Notes: generated from the sequence alone by a model not told the origin. A stretch of 64,000 bases of DNA from Ralstonia condita (GCF_958405655.1 NZ_CATYWO010000005.1:62001-126000); one strand, 5' to 3'. Shown: positions 1 through 8,913, counted from the stretch's first letter. Program-made: numbers and translations.

Positions 1-663
1 ACTGCCAACGACGTGATCCACTCGTGGATGATTCCGGCATTCGGCGTGAAGCAGGATGCGATTCCGGGCTTCGTGCGGGACACCTGGTTCAAGGCCGAAA
101 AGGTCGGCGTGTACCGAGGTCAGTGCGCAGAGCTTTGCGGCAAGGAGCACGCGTTCATGCCGATCGTTGTGCGCGTACTGTCCCAGGACGATTACACCAA
201 ATGGGTCGACGGCAAGAAGAAGGAAATGGCCGCCAAGGCGGACGACCCTAACAAGACCTACACGCTGGAAGAACTCAAGTCGCGCGGCGAGAAGGTCTAC
301 ACCTCGAATTGCGCGGTCTGCCACCAGCCTAACGGCAAGGGCGGTGGTCCGTTCCCGGCGCTTGACGGCTCGAAGATTGCCAATGGCCCGCTGGCTGACC
401 ACGTCAACATTGTGCTGCACGGCAAGAACGCGATGCCGCCCTGGGCTTCGGCACTCAACGATGTGGAAATCGCCTCCGTCATCACGTACGAGCGCAATCA
501 CTGGGGCAACCACACGGGTGACCTGCTGCAGCCGACGCAGGTAAAGGATGCGCGTGGCGGCAAGATGCCCGAAGGCGGTGGCGCCAAGACGGCGGCCGCT
601 GAATCCACTGGCAAGGTAACCGCCCAACAAGCCAATGCGGCCCAAGACCGCACCGCTGGCTGA
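1..663 (+). CDS. ctaC: Cytochrome c oxidase subunit II, C-terminal part (caa3 type)
   Basis: Open at the window edge, so the membrane anchor and the start are missing. The fragment keeps the end of the cupredoxin domain that carries the binuclear CuA centre (YRGQCAELCGKEHAFMP: two Cys, one His and the Met ligand). A class I cytochrome c domain follows, with a CAVCH heme motif at about fragment residues 104-108 and a later Met in NAMPPW. A fused cytochrome c marks a caa3-type oxidase, in which subunit II takes electrons from cytochrome c and passes them to subunit I. The tail is Ala/Gly-rich. ctaD starts 41 bases downstream, so this is the first gene of the oxidase operon visible here. Confidence 0.96.
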   Translation, partial: TANDVIHSWMIPAFGVKQDAIPGFVRDTWFKAEKVGVYRGQCAELCGKEHAFMPIVVRVLSQDDYTKWVDGKKKEMAAKADDPNKTYTLEELKSRGEKVYTSNCAVCHQPNGKGGGPFPALDGSKIANGPLADHVNIVLHGKNAMPPWASALNDVEIASVITYERNHWGNHTGDLLQPTQVKDARGGKMPEGGGAKTAAAESTGKVTAQQANAAQDRTAG

Positions 664-704
664 TTGATCGTCTGCGTGACGAAACGAATCCAAGGAGTTC
701 TGCG

Positions 705-2309
705 ATGAGCACCGCTGTTACGCACCCGCAAGATCACGCGCACGGTCATGGAGACGACCATGCGCACGACCACCCGCATGGCTGGCGCCGTTGGCTGTTT
801 GCGACCAACCACAAGGACATTGGTACGCTGTACCTGCTGTTCTCTTTCACGATGCTGCTCTCGGGCGGTACGTTGGCCTTGTTGATCCGCCTCGAGCTGT
901 TCCAGCCGGGTCTGCAGTTCTTCCGTCCCGAGCTGTTCAACCAGTTCACGACGATGCACGGCCTGATCATGGTGTTCGGCGCGATCATGCCGGCCTTCGT
1001 GGGCTTTGCGAACTGGATGATCCCGCTGCAGGTTGGCGCGTCCGACATGGCGTTCGCGCGGATGAACAACTTCAGCTTCTGGCTGCTGCCGCCTGCTGCA
1101 ATGCTTCTCGTGGGCTCGTTCTTCGCACCGGGTGGCGCCACGGCTGCCGGCTGGACGCTCTACGCGCCGCTGTCGGTGCAGATGGGCCCGGGCATGGACA
1201 TGGCGATCTTCGCGATCCACATCATGGGTGCATCGTCGATCATGGGCGCGATCAACATCATCGTGACCATCCTGAACATGCGCGCGCCCGGCATGACGCT
1301 GATGAAGATGCCGATGTTCTGCTGGACGTGGCTGATCACGGCGTACCTGCTGATTGCCGTCATGCCGGTGCTGGCAGGGGCGATCACCATGGTGCTGACC
1401 GACCGCCACTTCGGCACGAGCTTCTTCTCGGCTGCCGGCGGTGGTGACCCGGTGATGTACCAGCATATCTTCTGGTTCTTCGGGCACCCCGAGGTGTACA
1501 TCATGATCTTGCCGGCGTTCGGCATCATCAGCCAGATCGTGCCGGCCTTCGCGCGCAAGCCGCTGTTTGGCTACAGCTCGATGGTGTATGCCACGGCTTC
1601 CATCGCCATCCTGTCGTTCATCGTGTGGGCCCACCACATGTTCACGACCGGCATGCCCGTGACCGGCCAGCTGTTCTTCATGTACGCAACGATGCTGATC
1701 GCGGTTCCGACCGGCGTGAAGATCTTCAACTGGGTGGCCACCATGTGGCGCGGCTCGATGACGTTCGAGACGCCCATGCTGTTCGCCATCGGCTTCATCT
1801 TCGTGTTTACGGTGGGCGGCTTCACGGGTCTGATCCTGGCCGTGGCCCCGATCGACATCCAGCTGCAGGACACGTATTACGTGGTGGCGCACTTCCACTA
1901 CGTGCTGGTGGCCGGTTCGCTGTTCGCGCTGTTCGCAGGCTTCTACTACTGGGGTCCGAAGTGGTCGGGCTACATGTACAGCGAGACGCGCGGCAAGATC
2001 CACTTCTGGGGATCGATGATCACCTTCAACCTCACGTTCTTCCCGATGCACTTCCTGGGCCTGGCTGGCATGCCGCGCCGCTATGCCGACTACCCGCAGC
2101 AGTTCGCCGACTTCAACGCCGTGGCGTCGATCGGTGCGCTGGGCTTCGGCCTGATGCAGGTGTATTTCTTCTTCTTCGTGGTGCTGCCGTCGTACCGCGG
2201 TGGCGAGAAGGCCGCCGACAAGCCGTGGGATGGCGCTGAAGGCCTGGAGTGGACCGTGCCGTCGCCGGCGCCGTTCCACACCTTCGAAGAACCGCCCCAA
2301 GTCAAGTAA
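705..2309 (+). CDS. ctaD: Cytochrome c oxidase subunit I
   Basis: 534-aa, twelve-helix catalytic subunit of the heme-copper oxidase. It reduces O2 to water at the heme a3-CuB site and pumps protons. Ligand motifs are all present: the heme a His in TTMHGLIMVFGA, the CuB and cross-linked Tyr motif WFFGHPEVYI, the His pair in WAHHMFTTG, and the heme ligands in VAHFHYVLV. The His-rich N-terminus (HPQDHAHGHGDDHAHDHPHG) precedes the first helix and might bind metal; that is inference. A good Shine-Dalgarno, AAGGAG, sits 7 bases before the ATG. Length is normal for the family. Confidence 0.98.
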   Translation: MSTAVTHPQDHAHGHGDDHAHDHPHGWRRWLFATNHKDIGTLYLLFSFTMLLSGGTLALLIRLELFQPGLQFFRPELFNQFTTMHGLIMVFGAIMPAFVGFANWMIPLQVGASDMAFARMNNFSFWLLPPAAMLLVGSFFAPGGATAAGWTLYAPLSVQMGPGMDMAIFAIHIMGASSIMGAINIIVTILNMRAPGMTLMKMPMFCWTWLITAYLLIAVMPVLAGAITMVLTDRHFGTSFFSAAGGGDPVMYQHIFWFFGHPEVYIMILPAFGIISQIVPAFARKPLFGYSSMVYATASIAILSFIVWAHHMFTTGMPVTGQLFFMYATMLIAVPTGVKIFNWVATMWRGSMTFETPMLFAIGFIFVFTVGGFTGLILAVAPIDIQLQDTYYVVAHFHYVLVAGSLFALFAGFYYWGPKWSGYMYSETRGKIHFWGSMITFNLTFFPMHFLGLAGMPRRYADYPQQFADFNAVASIGALGFGLMQVYFFFFVVLPSYRGGEKAADKPWDGAEGLEWTVPSPAPFHTFEEPPQVK

Positions 2310-2361
2310 TGCAGGGGTCGCGAGGCCGGTCATCCCCGGCCTCGCGCACTGCCGGACAACG

Positions 2362-2493
2362 ATGTCGAATCCAGACAAAAACCCGACGCCCGAGCAACGT
2401 GCCGCGAATCGCCGCCTGGGATTCATCCTCGCGACCATCGCGTTGGTTTTCTTTCTGGGTGTGATTTTCAAACGCGTGGCGTTCGGCGGCTAG
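2362..2493 (+). CDS. Small cytochrome oxidase assembly-type membrane protein (43 aa)
   Basis: A 43-aa ORF starting at ATG 2362, with a charged N-terminus (NPDKNPTPEQRAANRRLG) and one transmembrane helix (FILATIALVFFLGVIF). It sits between ctaD (52 bases before) and ctaG (40 bases after). Very short single-helix proteins in this position are annotated in beta-proteobacteria as cytochrome oxidase small assembly proteins; I assign it on position and shape. No catalytic motif is visible. A role in copper insertion with CtaG is only a guess. Confidence 0.7.
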   Translation: MSNPDKNPTPEQRAANRRLGFILATIALVFFLGVIFKRVAFGG

Positions 2494-2533
2494 CTAGGTA
2501 TGCCGCGCGTCGATCGCTAAACCGAGACCGTAT

Positions 2534-3151
2534 ATGAGCCAGACGCCAGCCGGGCCGAACACGACACAAGACGGCCGCGACGAGCAGGCTGCCGAGCGCG
2601 GCCTGAACCGGTCCATGCTCGGCAAGCTGGCCGTTGTGGTCGTGTTGATGTTCGGTTTCGGCTACGCAATGGTGCCGCTCTACAAGAAGATTTGCGAAGT
2701 CACGAACATCAACGTGCTGAATACGCGTGATGAGGACGGCGGCGCTTTGCGGAACACGCAGGTCGACAAGACGCGCACGATCACGGTGGAATTCGATTCG
2801 AACAGCCAGGGGCCGTTCCGCTTCCGCCCGGTGAAGAACAGCATGGACGTGCACCCCGGCGAGATCAACCAGATCGTCTACGAGGTGGTGAATAAGGAAG
2901 GGCGTACGGTGCAAGCGCAAGCCATTCCCAGTTACGCCCCCAAGCAGGCGACCGAGTTCTTCAAGAAGATCGAGTGCTTCTGCTTCAAGCAACAGACCCT
3001 GACGGCCAACGAATCGCGCGAAATGCCGGTGGTGTTTGTGATTGATCCGGATCTCCCCAAGGACGTGAAGACCATCACCTTGTCCTACACTTTCTTTGAA
3101 ATCCACGCGCCGTCGTCCATTGCGCCGACGATGCCGGGCAAAGGAACGTGA
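2534..3151 (+). CDS. ctaG: Cytochrome c oxidase assembly protein CtaG/Cox11
   Basis: 205-aa copper chaperone that inserts CuB into subunit I. It has a cytoplasmic N-terminus, one membrane helix at about residues 33-52 (LAVVVVLMFGFGYAMVPLY) and a periplasmic immunoglobulin-like Cox11 domain. The copper-binding motif ECFCFKQQTL (C-x-C) is intact near residue 150, and the typical YKKICEVTN segment follows the helix. Length is usual for the family. The next ORF begins 4 bases after its stop, so the two are probably translationally linked. Confidence 0.97.
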   Translation: MSQTPAGPNTTQDGRDEQAAERGLNRSMLGKLAVVVVLMFGFGYAMVPLYKKICEVTNINVLNTRDEDGGALRNTQVDKTRTITVEFDSNSQGPFRFRPVKNSMDVHPGEINQIVYEVVNKEGRTVQAQAIPSYAPKQATEFFKKIECFCFKQQTLTANESREMPVVFVIDPDLPKDVKTITLSYTFFEIHAPSSIAPTMPGKGT

Positions 3152-3155
3152 GGAC

Positions 3156-3368
3156 ATGGACGAACTGAAAGACGCGACCAAGCGACGCGCGTCGTTTGCA
3201 CAGACGATGAAGGCGGTGTTCTGGTCTTTTTTCGGGGTGCGCAAAGGGCGCGATCATGATCGCGACATGGCGCAGTTGAACCCTGTGCACGTGATCATCG
3301 CGGGCATTCTGGCGGCGGTGTTGTTCATCGTCACGTTGTTGATGATCGTACGCGCGGTGGTGGGTTGA
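3156..3368 (+). CDS. DUF2970-type small membrane protein
   Basis: 70-aa protein with a basic N-terminal half (KDATKRRASFAQTMKAVFWSFFGVRKGRDHDRD) and one C-terminal transmembrane helix (VHVIIAGILAAVLFIVTLLMIVRAVV). The FxQTxKAVxWSFFGVRKG pattern is what I recognise as the DUF2970 family, often found beside ctaG and ctaE. I chose ATG 3156 because it follows the ctaG stop by 4 bases. Function is unknown; its position suggests a role in oxidase biogenesis or stability. Confidence 0.8.
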   Translation: MDELKDATKRRASFAQTMKAVFWSFFGVRKGRDHDRDMAQLNPVHVIIAGILAAVLFIVTLLMIVRAVVG

Positions 3369-3441
3369 GGAGACGGCCTACGCAGGACGGGCCGGGCAAC
3401 ACCGAATGGATTCCTAAAAAAATAGAGCTGGAGAAAAAGAG

Positions 3442-4302
3442 ATGAGTGCGAATCGAGCGAACGCTCCGTACTACTTCGTGCCCGGACCGTCGCGGCATCC
3501 GATTACGGCCAGCATTGGTCTATTGATCGTGCTGCTGAGCGCTGCGGCGTGGGTCAACGCGCAGCCGTGGGCACCGTGGACATTCCTGATCGGCCTGCTG
3601 TGGTTCCTCTTTGTGCTGCGTGCGTGGTTTGCCGATGCCATCTCCGAATCCGAGGGCGGCAAGTACGGTGAACGCGTGGATGCTTCGTTCCGCTGGTCGA
3701 TGAGCTGGTTCATCTTCTCGGAAGTGATGTTCTTCGCGGCATTTTTCGGCGCGCTGTTCTATGCCCGCACCATTTCCTTGCCTTGGCTCGGCGATCTGAA
3801 CAACAAGCTGTTGTGGCCCGACTTCAATGCCATGTGGCCCAACGCGGGTCCGGCGGGTACCGTGGCGCCGTTTACCACGATGGGCCCGTGGCCGATTCCG
3901 ACCATCAACACTGCGCTGCTCCTGACGTCCGGCGTGACCCTCACATGGGCACACCACGCGCTGCGTGAAGGCAAGCGGGCTCAGGTGATCCAGGGCCTGC
4001 TGCTGACGATCTTGCTGGGCGTCACGTTCATGGGCTTCCAGGCGTTCGAGTACATCCACGCGTATCACGAACTGAACCTGAAGCTCACCTCGGGCATCTA
4101 TGGTTCGACGTTCTTCCTGCTGACGGGCTTCCACGGTTTCCACGTGACGATGGGCGCGATCATGCTGTCCGTCGTGCTGGGCCGCGTCATCAAGGGCCAC
4201 TTCACCGCCGAGCATCACTTCGCATTTGAAGGCGCCGCGTGGTATTGGCACTTCGTGGACGTCGTCTGGCTGGGTCTGTACGTCGTGGTGTACTGGCTCT
4301 AA
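3442..4302 (+). CDS. ctaE: Cytochrome c oxidase subunit III
   Basis: 286-aa, seven-helix subunit III, which stabilises the oxidase core. Recognisable segments are YYFVPGPSRHPITASIGL at the start, FRWSMSWFIFSEVMFFAAFFGALFYAR (with the conserved SEVMFF Glu), TTGFHGFHV-like LLTGFHGFHVTMGAIML, and the terminal WYWHFVDVVWLGLYVVVYWL. It ends the structural part of the operon and is followed by a hairpin terminator at 4347-4382. Start ATG 3442 follows a purine-rich stretch (GAGCTGGAGAAAAAGAG). Confidence 0.97.
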   Translation: MSANRANAPYYFVPGPSRHPITASIGLLIVLLSAAAWVNAQPWAPWTFLIGLLWFLFVLRAWFADAISESEGGKYGERVDASFRWSMSWFIFSEVMFFAAFFGALFYARTISLPWLGDLNNKLLWPDFNAMWPNAGPAGTVAPFTTMGPWPIPTINTALLLTSGVTLTWAHHALREGKRAQVIQGLLLTILLGVTFMGFQAFEYIHAYHELNLKLTSGIYGSTFFLLTGFHGFHVTMGAIMLSVVLGRVIKGHFTAEHHFAFEGAAWYWHFVDVVWLGLYVVVYWL

Positions 4303-4346
4303 GGTGGTCGATGCGGGGTGGCGTGTCTTGCGCCCCGCAGTTCCTC

Positions 4347-4382
4347 AAAAATGCCGCAGTCGGGACACCGCTGCGGCGTTTT
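4347..4382. terminator. Rho-independent terminator after ctaE
   Basis: Stem AAAATGCCGCAG / CTGCGGCGTTTT with one T-G wobble and an 11-base loop. It lies between the convergent ctaE and the 4424 minus-strand gene. A-runs and T-runs flank both sides, so it could serve both. Confidence 0.7.
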
Positions 4383-4423
4383 CGCTTTCTGGCACGGCGA
4401 GTGGGCCGATGGCGTTGCCGCGG

Positions 4424-4633
4424 CTAAGGACCTGTGGGAATGCCCGTACTGTGTATCCACCCCAGCCGGTTCGCTACCAGGATGAAGATGAACAGCGCAA
4501 TCGAAAAGCCGACGCGGAACATCAGCGAGCGAACGGTGCGATTGCTCTGCCCCTTGTCCCGCATGAGAAAAAACAGCGCGGAGGCAAGGCTGCCGAGGAT
4601 CAGCAAAAATGCGATGGCAACGAAGATGCGCAT
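4424..4633 (-). CDS. Twin transmembrane protein (DUF2909-type)
   Basis: 69 aa with two hydrophobic helices (about residues 3-22 and 40-58) separated by a basic loop, RDKGQSNRTVRSL. It is the only minus-strand gene inside the oxidase cluster and is divergent from the SURF1 gene, with 55 bases between. The RTV-LMFRVGFSI pattern fits the small DUF2909 twin-helix family that accompanies SURF1 in beta-proteobacteria; I am confident of the topology, less of the family name. No function is known. Confidence 0.75.
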   Translation of the reverse strand: MRIFVAIAFLLILGSLASALFFLMRDKGQSNRTVRSLMFRVGFSIALFIFILVANRLGWIHSTGIPTGP

Positions 4634-4688
4634 GGAGGGTTGACGGGTTGGAAGTCGATGCTGTGCATTATCTCACTCGGGGTGCGCA

Positions 4689-5468
4689 ATGAACGCGCGG
4701 GTGCCACTGCGCCAATGGTTTGCGCCCGTGCCGATGCTGGCGGGCATCGTTCTGATTGCGCTGACGTGTTCGCTGGGCCGCTGGCAGCTCTCCCGGGCGC
4801 ATGAGCGCATCGACCAGCAGACACGCATCGAGGCGTTGCAGCATGCGCCGGCGCAGCGAATCACTGCACAGCCGGTGTCGGCTGATGCCGTGCTGTATCG
4901 GCCGGTGATCTTGCGTGGCACCTTCGACGTGGCCCACACGGTACTGCTCGACAATCGACCGCACACCACGCATGGCGTATCCCGCCCGGGGTTTGAGGTG
5001 CTGATTCCGCTGATACTGGAAGGAGCCGGAGCGCGTGCTGTGCTGATCAACCGGGGCTGGCTGCCGCGTGACCCGATGGACCGCACGCACATCGCGCCGT
5101 ACGCCACGCCGGCGGGCGAAGTCCAGGTGGAAGGGATCGCTGTGCCACATGCGAGCCGCGTCTTCAGCCTGGGTCGCCATGACGGCGCAGATGAAGTCGG
5201 CCACCGACTTAGGCAGAATATCGACCTTGACGGCTTCTCGCGCGAAATCGGCATGCCGCTCCAGCCATTCGTGGTCGAGCAGCAATCCGACGCGCCGGAC
5301 GGTCTGGCGCGGGATTGGCCTCGCGCAGACCTGGGTGCCGACCGCAATTACGGCTATGCATTCCAATGGTTTTCGATGGCGGTGGCGGTGCTCGCGTTGA
5401 TGATCTTTTATAGTGTGCGGCGCTATCGGCACTTGAGCCGCGCGGCCACCTCCTCCGACGCGGCCTGA
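4689..5468 (+). CDS. SURF1 family cytochrome oxidase assembly protein
   Basis: 259 aa with the standard SURF1 design: N-terminal helix (WFAPVPMLAGIVLIALTCSLGRWQLSRA), a large periplasmic domain and a C-terminal helix (AFQWFSMAVAVLALMIFYSVRRYR). Family hallmarks include LGRWQLSRA, LDNRPHTTHGVSRPGFEVL, INRGWLPRD and the terminal NYGYAFQWF. SURF1 acts in heme A insertion into subunit I. Its neighbours, ctaA and ctaB, make that heme. Confidence 0.95.
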   Translation: MNARVPLRQWFAPVPMLAGIVLIALTCSLGRWQLSRAHERIDQQTRIEALQHAPAQRITAQPVSADAVLYRPVILRGTFDVAHTVLLDNRPHTTHGVSRPGFEVLIPLILEGAGARAVLINRGWLPRDPMDRTHIAPYATPAGEVQVEGIAVPHASRVFSLGRHDGADEVGHRLRQNIDLDGFSREIGMPLQPFVVEQQSDAPDGLARDWPRADLGADRNYGYAFQWFSMAVAVLALMIFYSVRRYRHLSRAATSSDAA

Positions 5469-5521
5469 ACAGGAAACACACGTTGCGGCTTAGTGCCGCA
5501 GATGAAAGTATTAAGGATCAC

Positions 5522-6169
5522 ATGTTGAATCAGGAATCCGCGCCCGGCACGCTTCAGGCTGCAGTCGACCCGCGCATCGACGCACGCACCCGCCGGGGTC
5601 GCTTGATGATGTTGTTCCTGCTGCTGGTCTGCGCGTCGCCGGTGATCGCGTCGTATCTGGCGTATTACGTCTTCACGCCAGCCGGCGGCAAGGCGGCGTA
5701 TGGCTCGCTTGTCGATCCACAGCGCCCGATCCCCGCCGGTTTGATGGTGCAGGACGAGCACGGCGCCGAGGTGCCGCTCGCCAGCCTCAAGGGCAAGTGG
5801 CTGATGGTCTCGGTGGATGGCAGCGCCTGCGCCGACAACTGCGCGCGCAAGCTTTTCACGATGCGCCAGTTGCGCATCGGCCAGGGGCCGGACCGTGATC
5901 GTATCGTGCCCGTCTGGCTCGTGACGGACCGCGGGCAGATCGATTCCCGCCTGACCACTGCGTACAACGACGACTACGCTGCCGTGCGTTTCTTGCGCGC
6001 GCCCGACCTGCCGAAGGATTGGCTTGGCGATGGCAAGACACCCGCTGCCGACCACATTTTCCTGATTGATCCGCTCGGCAACCTGATGATGCAGTTTCCG
6101 AAAGACCCCGACCCGAAGAAGGTGCGCGGCGACCTCACGCGGCTGCTCAAGTACTCGCGCATCGGCTAA
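5522..6169 (+). CDS. Membrane-anchored SCO/thioredoxin-like protein of the oxidase cluster
   Basis: 215 aa from ATG 5522, which has AAGGA upstream; an earlier TTG at 5483 lacks one. After a cytoplasmic N-terminus comes one helix (LMMLFLLLVCASPVIASYLAYYVF), then a periplasmic domain with a thioredoxin-like layout. It has GKWLMVSVDGSACADNCARKLF, where CADNC matches the C-x3-C of SCO proteins, and a later DHIFLIDPLGNLMMQ, where a His could be the third copper ligand. Overall similarity to true SCO (8281) is low. It sits 3 bases before ctaA. A copper or redox role is inferred from motif and context. Confidence 0.8.
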   Translation: MLNQESAPGTLQAAVDPRIDARTRRGRLMMLFLLLVCASPVIASYLAYYVFTPAGGKAAYGSLVDPQRPIPAGLMVQDEHGAEVPLASLKGKWLMVSVDGSACADNCARKLFTMRQLRIGQGPDRDRIVPVWLVTDRGQIDSRLTTAYNDDYAAVRFLRAPDLPKDWLGDGKTPAADHIFLIDPLGNLMMQFPKDPDPKKVRGDLTRLLKYSRIG

Positions 6170-6172
6170 ACC

Positions 6173-7264
6173 ATGTTGCTGCAACTCGCCTCCATCGGCA
6201 TCCTGATCGCGCTGATTCCGCTCTGCTACGTGCTGGTCAAGGGAGATCGAAACAAGTACCGCAAGCTGGTGTGGATCACGGCGTTTCTCACGCTTGACCT
6301 GATCATGTTCGGCAGCTTCACGCGGCTGACCGATTCGGGTCTTGGCTGCCCGGATTGGCCCGGCTGCTACGGTACGTCGAACCCGTTCCATGCCCGTGAC
6401 GACATTCATGCTGCGCAGGTGGCCATGCCCAGCGGTCCCGTCACATGGATGAAGGCATGGATCGAGATGACGCATCGCTACCTTGCGCTCGCACTGGGTG
6501 TGCTGATCATCACGCTGGTCGTTCTGGCCTGGGTCAAGCGCAAGGAGCTGAAGCAATCGCCTTGGTACGCCACGGCTGTGCTGGCGTTGGTGTGCGTGCA
6601 GGGCGCGTTTGGCGCATGGACCGTCACGCTCAAGCTCCAGCCTGCGATTGTGGTGACACATCTGCTGCTCGGCATGTCGTTGCTGGCGTCGCTGATCTGG
6701 CTCGGCAGCAAGAATGACGCACCGCGCATGGTCGACAGCCGAGGGGCGTCGCTGCGCACCGCCGCGATCATCGGGCTGGCGTTGCTGGTCGCGCAGATCG
6801 CACTGGGTGGCTGGGTCAGCACCAACTATGCCGTGCTGGCGTGTACGGATTTCCCGTTGTGCAATGGGCAGTGGGTGCCCCCGATGGACTTCGCGCATGG
6901 CTTCACCTTCTGGCGGCAGCTCGGCAAGACGGCCAGCGGCGATTTCATTTCGCATGACGCGCTGGTGGCCATTCATTGGACGCATCGCGTCTTCGCTGTG
7001 GTCGTGCTGAGTTACCTTGCCTGGCTTGGTGCGCGCGCGCGGCGCATTGCCGGCATGGGCGGTGTCGCGACCGTACTGCTGCTTGTGCTGGCGGTGCAAC
7101 TGGCGACGGGCCTGTCGAACATCGTGCTCGGCTGGCCCTTGTTGGCCGCGGTGGCGCACAACGGCGGGGCGGCGGTGCTGCTACTGCTGATGGTGCGTCT
7201 GCATTACCTCATCGGGCTTGCGCAGGCACGCGCACCGATACCTGCGGCGGTGGCCGCCGTCTGA
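6173..7264 (+). CDS. ctaA: Heme A synthase (COX15/CtaA)
   Basis: 363-aa polytopic membrane enzyme that oxidises the C8 methyl of heme O to give heme A. The type-2 CtaA pattern is clear: FGSFTRLTDSGLGCPDWPGCYG near residue 45, the heme-ligand segment MTHRYLA (WIEMTHRYLALALG), VTHLLLG, ALGGWVSTNYAVLACTDFPLCNG, and IHWTHRVFA. Length and motif order are typical. It begins 3 bases after the preceding ORF and is followed 10 bases later by ctaB, its pathway partner. Confidence 0.97.
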   Translation: MLLQLASIGILIALIPLCYVLVKGDRNKYRKLVWITAFLTLDLIMFGSFTRLTDSGLGCPDWPGCYGTSNPFHARDDIHAAQVAMPSGPVTWMKAWIEMTHRYLALALGVLIITLVVLAWVKRKELKQSPWYATAVLALVCVQGAFGAWTVTLKLQPAIVVTHLLLGMSLLASLIWLGSKNDAPRMVDSRGASLRTAAIIGLALLVAQIALGGWVSTNYAVLACTDFPLCNGQWVPPMDFAHGFTFWRQLGKTASGDFISHDALVAIHWTHRVFAVVVLSYLAWLGARARRIAGMGGVATVLLLVLAVQLATGLSNIVLGWPLLAAVAHNGGAAVLLLLMVRLHYLIGLAQARAPIPAAVAAV

Positions 7265-7274
7265 TCGAATTTCT

Positions 7275-8216
7275 ATGAATACCGTGGCTTCTCCCTCGAC
7301 CTCTACTCAACTCTCGGGCTGGCGACATACGGCGTCGCAGTATGCGGCGCTCACCAAGCCGCGCGTGACACAGCTCGCGGTCTTTTGCGCTGTGATCGGC
7401 ATGTTCCTGGCGACGCCGGGCATGGTGCCGTGGTCGGTTCTCATTGGCGGCGCGGTCGGTATCTGGCTGTTTGCCGGTGCCGCATTTGCCGTCAACTGCC
7501 TGGTCGAGCGCAAGATCGACGCAATGATGCGCCGCACCGCATGGCGCCCGTCGGCCAGTGGCGAGCTCGGTACGCGGCAGATTCTGTTGTTCTCGTTCGT
7601 ATTGGGCGGCGCAGGCATGTGGACGCTCCACGTGTTCGCCAACGACCTGACGATGTGGCTGACGTTCGCCACCTTCATCGGCTACGCGATCATCTACACG
7701 CTGCTACTCAAGCCCGCCACGCCGCAGAACATCGTGATCGGCGGCCTGTCAGGCGCGATGCCGCCGGCCCTGGGCTGGGCCGCGGTGGCCAACAGCGTGC
7801 CGGCCGAGGCGTGGATCCTCGTGCTGATCATCTTTACCTGGACGCCGCCGCATTTCTGGGCGCTCGCGCTGTACCGCCGCGCCGATTACGCCAAGTCCGG
7901 CCTGCCGATGCTGCCGATCACACATGGCGAGAAATACACGCTGCTGCACATCCTGCTGTATACGCTCATCCTGATCGCCGCGACGATCCTGCCGTTCGTG
8001 TACGGCATGAGCGGCTACATCTATCTGGCCACGGCGCTGGTGCTCGGCTTGGGTTTTCTGGCCTATGCATGGCGCATGTATCGCAACTATTCCGATGCGC
8101 TGGCACAGAAGACCTTCCGTTACTCGATCGTCTATCTGTCGATCCTGTTCGCAGCGCTGCTGGTGGACCATTACTTCAAGTTCGGCCCGGCGATGCCGCA
8201 GGTCGCGGCGCTCTGA
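7275..8216 (+). CDS. ctaB: Protoheme IX farnesyltransferase (heme O synthase)
   Basis: 313-aa UbiA-family prenyltransferase that attaches farnesyl to heme B, the step before CtaA. I take ATG 7275 rather than the upstream in-frame codons because it gives the family N-terminus (ALTKPRVTQLAVFCAVIGMFLA). The prenyl diphosphate-binding Asp region is present as NCLVERKIDAMMRRTAWRP, and the second motif as LPMLPITHGEKYTLLHILLYT, preceded by WTPPHFWALALYRRADYAKSGLPM. About nine membrane segments are visible. Confidence 0.97.
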   Translation: MNTVASPSTSTQLSGWRHTASQYAALTKPRVTQLAVFCAVIGMFLATPGMVPWSVLIGGAVGIWLFAGAAFAVNCLVERKIDAMMRRTAWRPSASGELGTRQILLFSFVLGGAGMWTLHVFANDLTMWLTFATFIGYAIIYTLLLKPATPQNIVIGGLSGAMPPALGWAAVANSVPAEAWILVLIIFTWTPPHFWALALYRRADYAKSGLPMLPITHGEKYTLLHILLYTLILIAATILPFVYGMSGYIYLATALVLGLGFLAYAWRMYRNYSDALAQKTFRYSIVYLSILFAALLVDHYFKFGPAMPQVAAL

Positions 8217-8280
8217 CACACGCGACCGGCCGCAGTCACGTGCGGCTGGCGATACCCTACAGCGGCCTGTCTTCAACACG

Positions 8281-8889
8281 ATGACCATGCATTCTTTCCG
8301 ACATTTCCGCACCGTCCTGCTGGCCGCGTTGGCCGCCGCCGTCCTGATGCTGGGCGGTTGCAGTGACAAGCCCGCCTTCAACAATCTCGACATCACCGGT
8401 TCGAAGAGTTTTGGCACCGATTTCTCACTGACTGACCACACCGGCAAACGCCGCACGCTTGAAGATTTTCGCGGCAAGGTCGTCGTGATGTTCTTCGGCT
8501 ACACGCATTGTCCTGATGTCTGCCCGACCACGCTGGCCGAGCTGCGCGCCGTGATGGACACGCTCGGCAAGGATGCCGACCGCGTGCAGGTGCTGTTCGT
8601 GACCGTTGACCCTGAGCGTGATACGCAAGACCTGCTGGCCAAGTACGTGCCGGCATTCGACCCGCGCTTCATCGGTCTGCGGCCGGCCAACGAGGGCGAA
8701 TTGCAGAAGGTCGCGAAGGACTTCAAGGTGTTCTACAGCAAGGTGCCGGGCAGCTCGCCCGACAACTACACGATGGACCATACGGCCGGCAGCTACATGT
8801 TCGATCCGAAGGGCAACCTGCGACTGTTCATCAAGCACGGTCAGGGCCCGGAGCCGATCGCGCACGACATCAAGCTGCTGCTCGATTGA
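8281..8889 (+). CDS. SCO1/SenC family copper chaperone lipoprotein
   Basis: 202 aa from ATG 8281 (ATG 8287 is an alternative). The signal peptide ends in a lipobox (AAVLMLGGC), so the mature protein is likely lipid-anchored in the periplasm. The copper site is complete: GYTHCPDVCPTTL (C-x3-C-P) and, later, DHTAGSYMFDPKGNLRL with the third ligand His. SCO proteins deliver copper to the CuA site of subunit II. It closes the oxidase assembly operon and is followed by a strong terminator. Confidence 0.96.
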   Translation: MTMHSFRHFRTVLLAALAAAVLMLGGCSDKPAFNNLDITGSKSFGTDFSLTDHTGKRRTLEDFRGKVVVMFFGYTHCPDVCPTTLAELRAVMDTLGKDADRVQVLFVTVDPERDTQDLLAKYVPAFDPRFIGLRPANEGELQKVAKDFKVFYSKVPGSSPDNYTMDHTAGSYMFDPKGNLRLFIKHGQGPEPIAHDIKLLLD

Positions 8890-8913
8890 TCCGTACGGTA
8901 ACCGTCCAAAGAA

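Noticed and set aside
498..2471. Long minus-strand ORF (657 aa) opposite ctaD
   Set aside because: Antisense shadow of ctaD, His/Arg-rich with no domain; typical of high-GC DNA.
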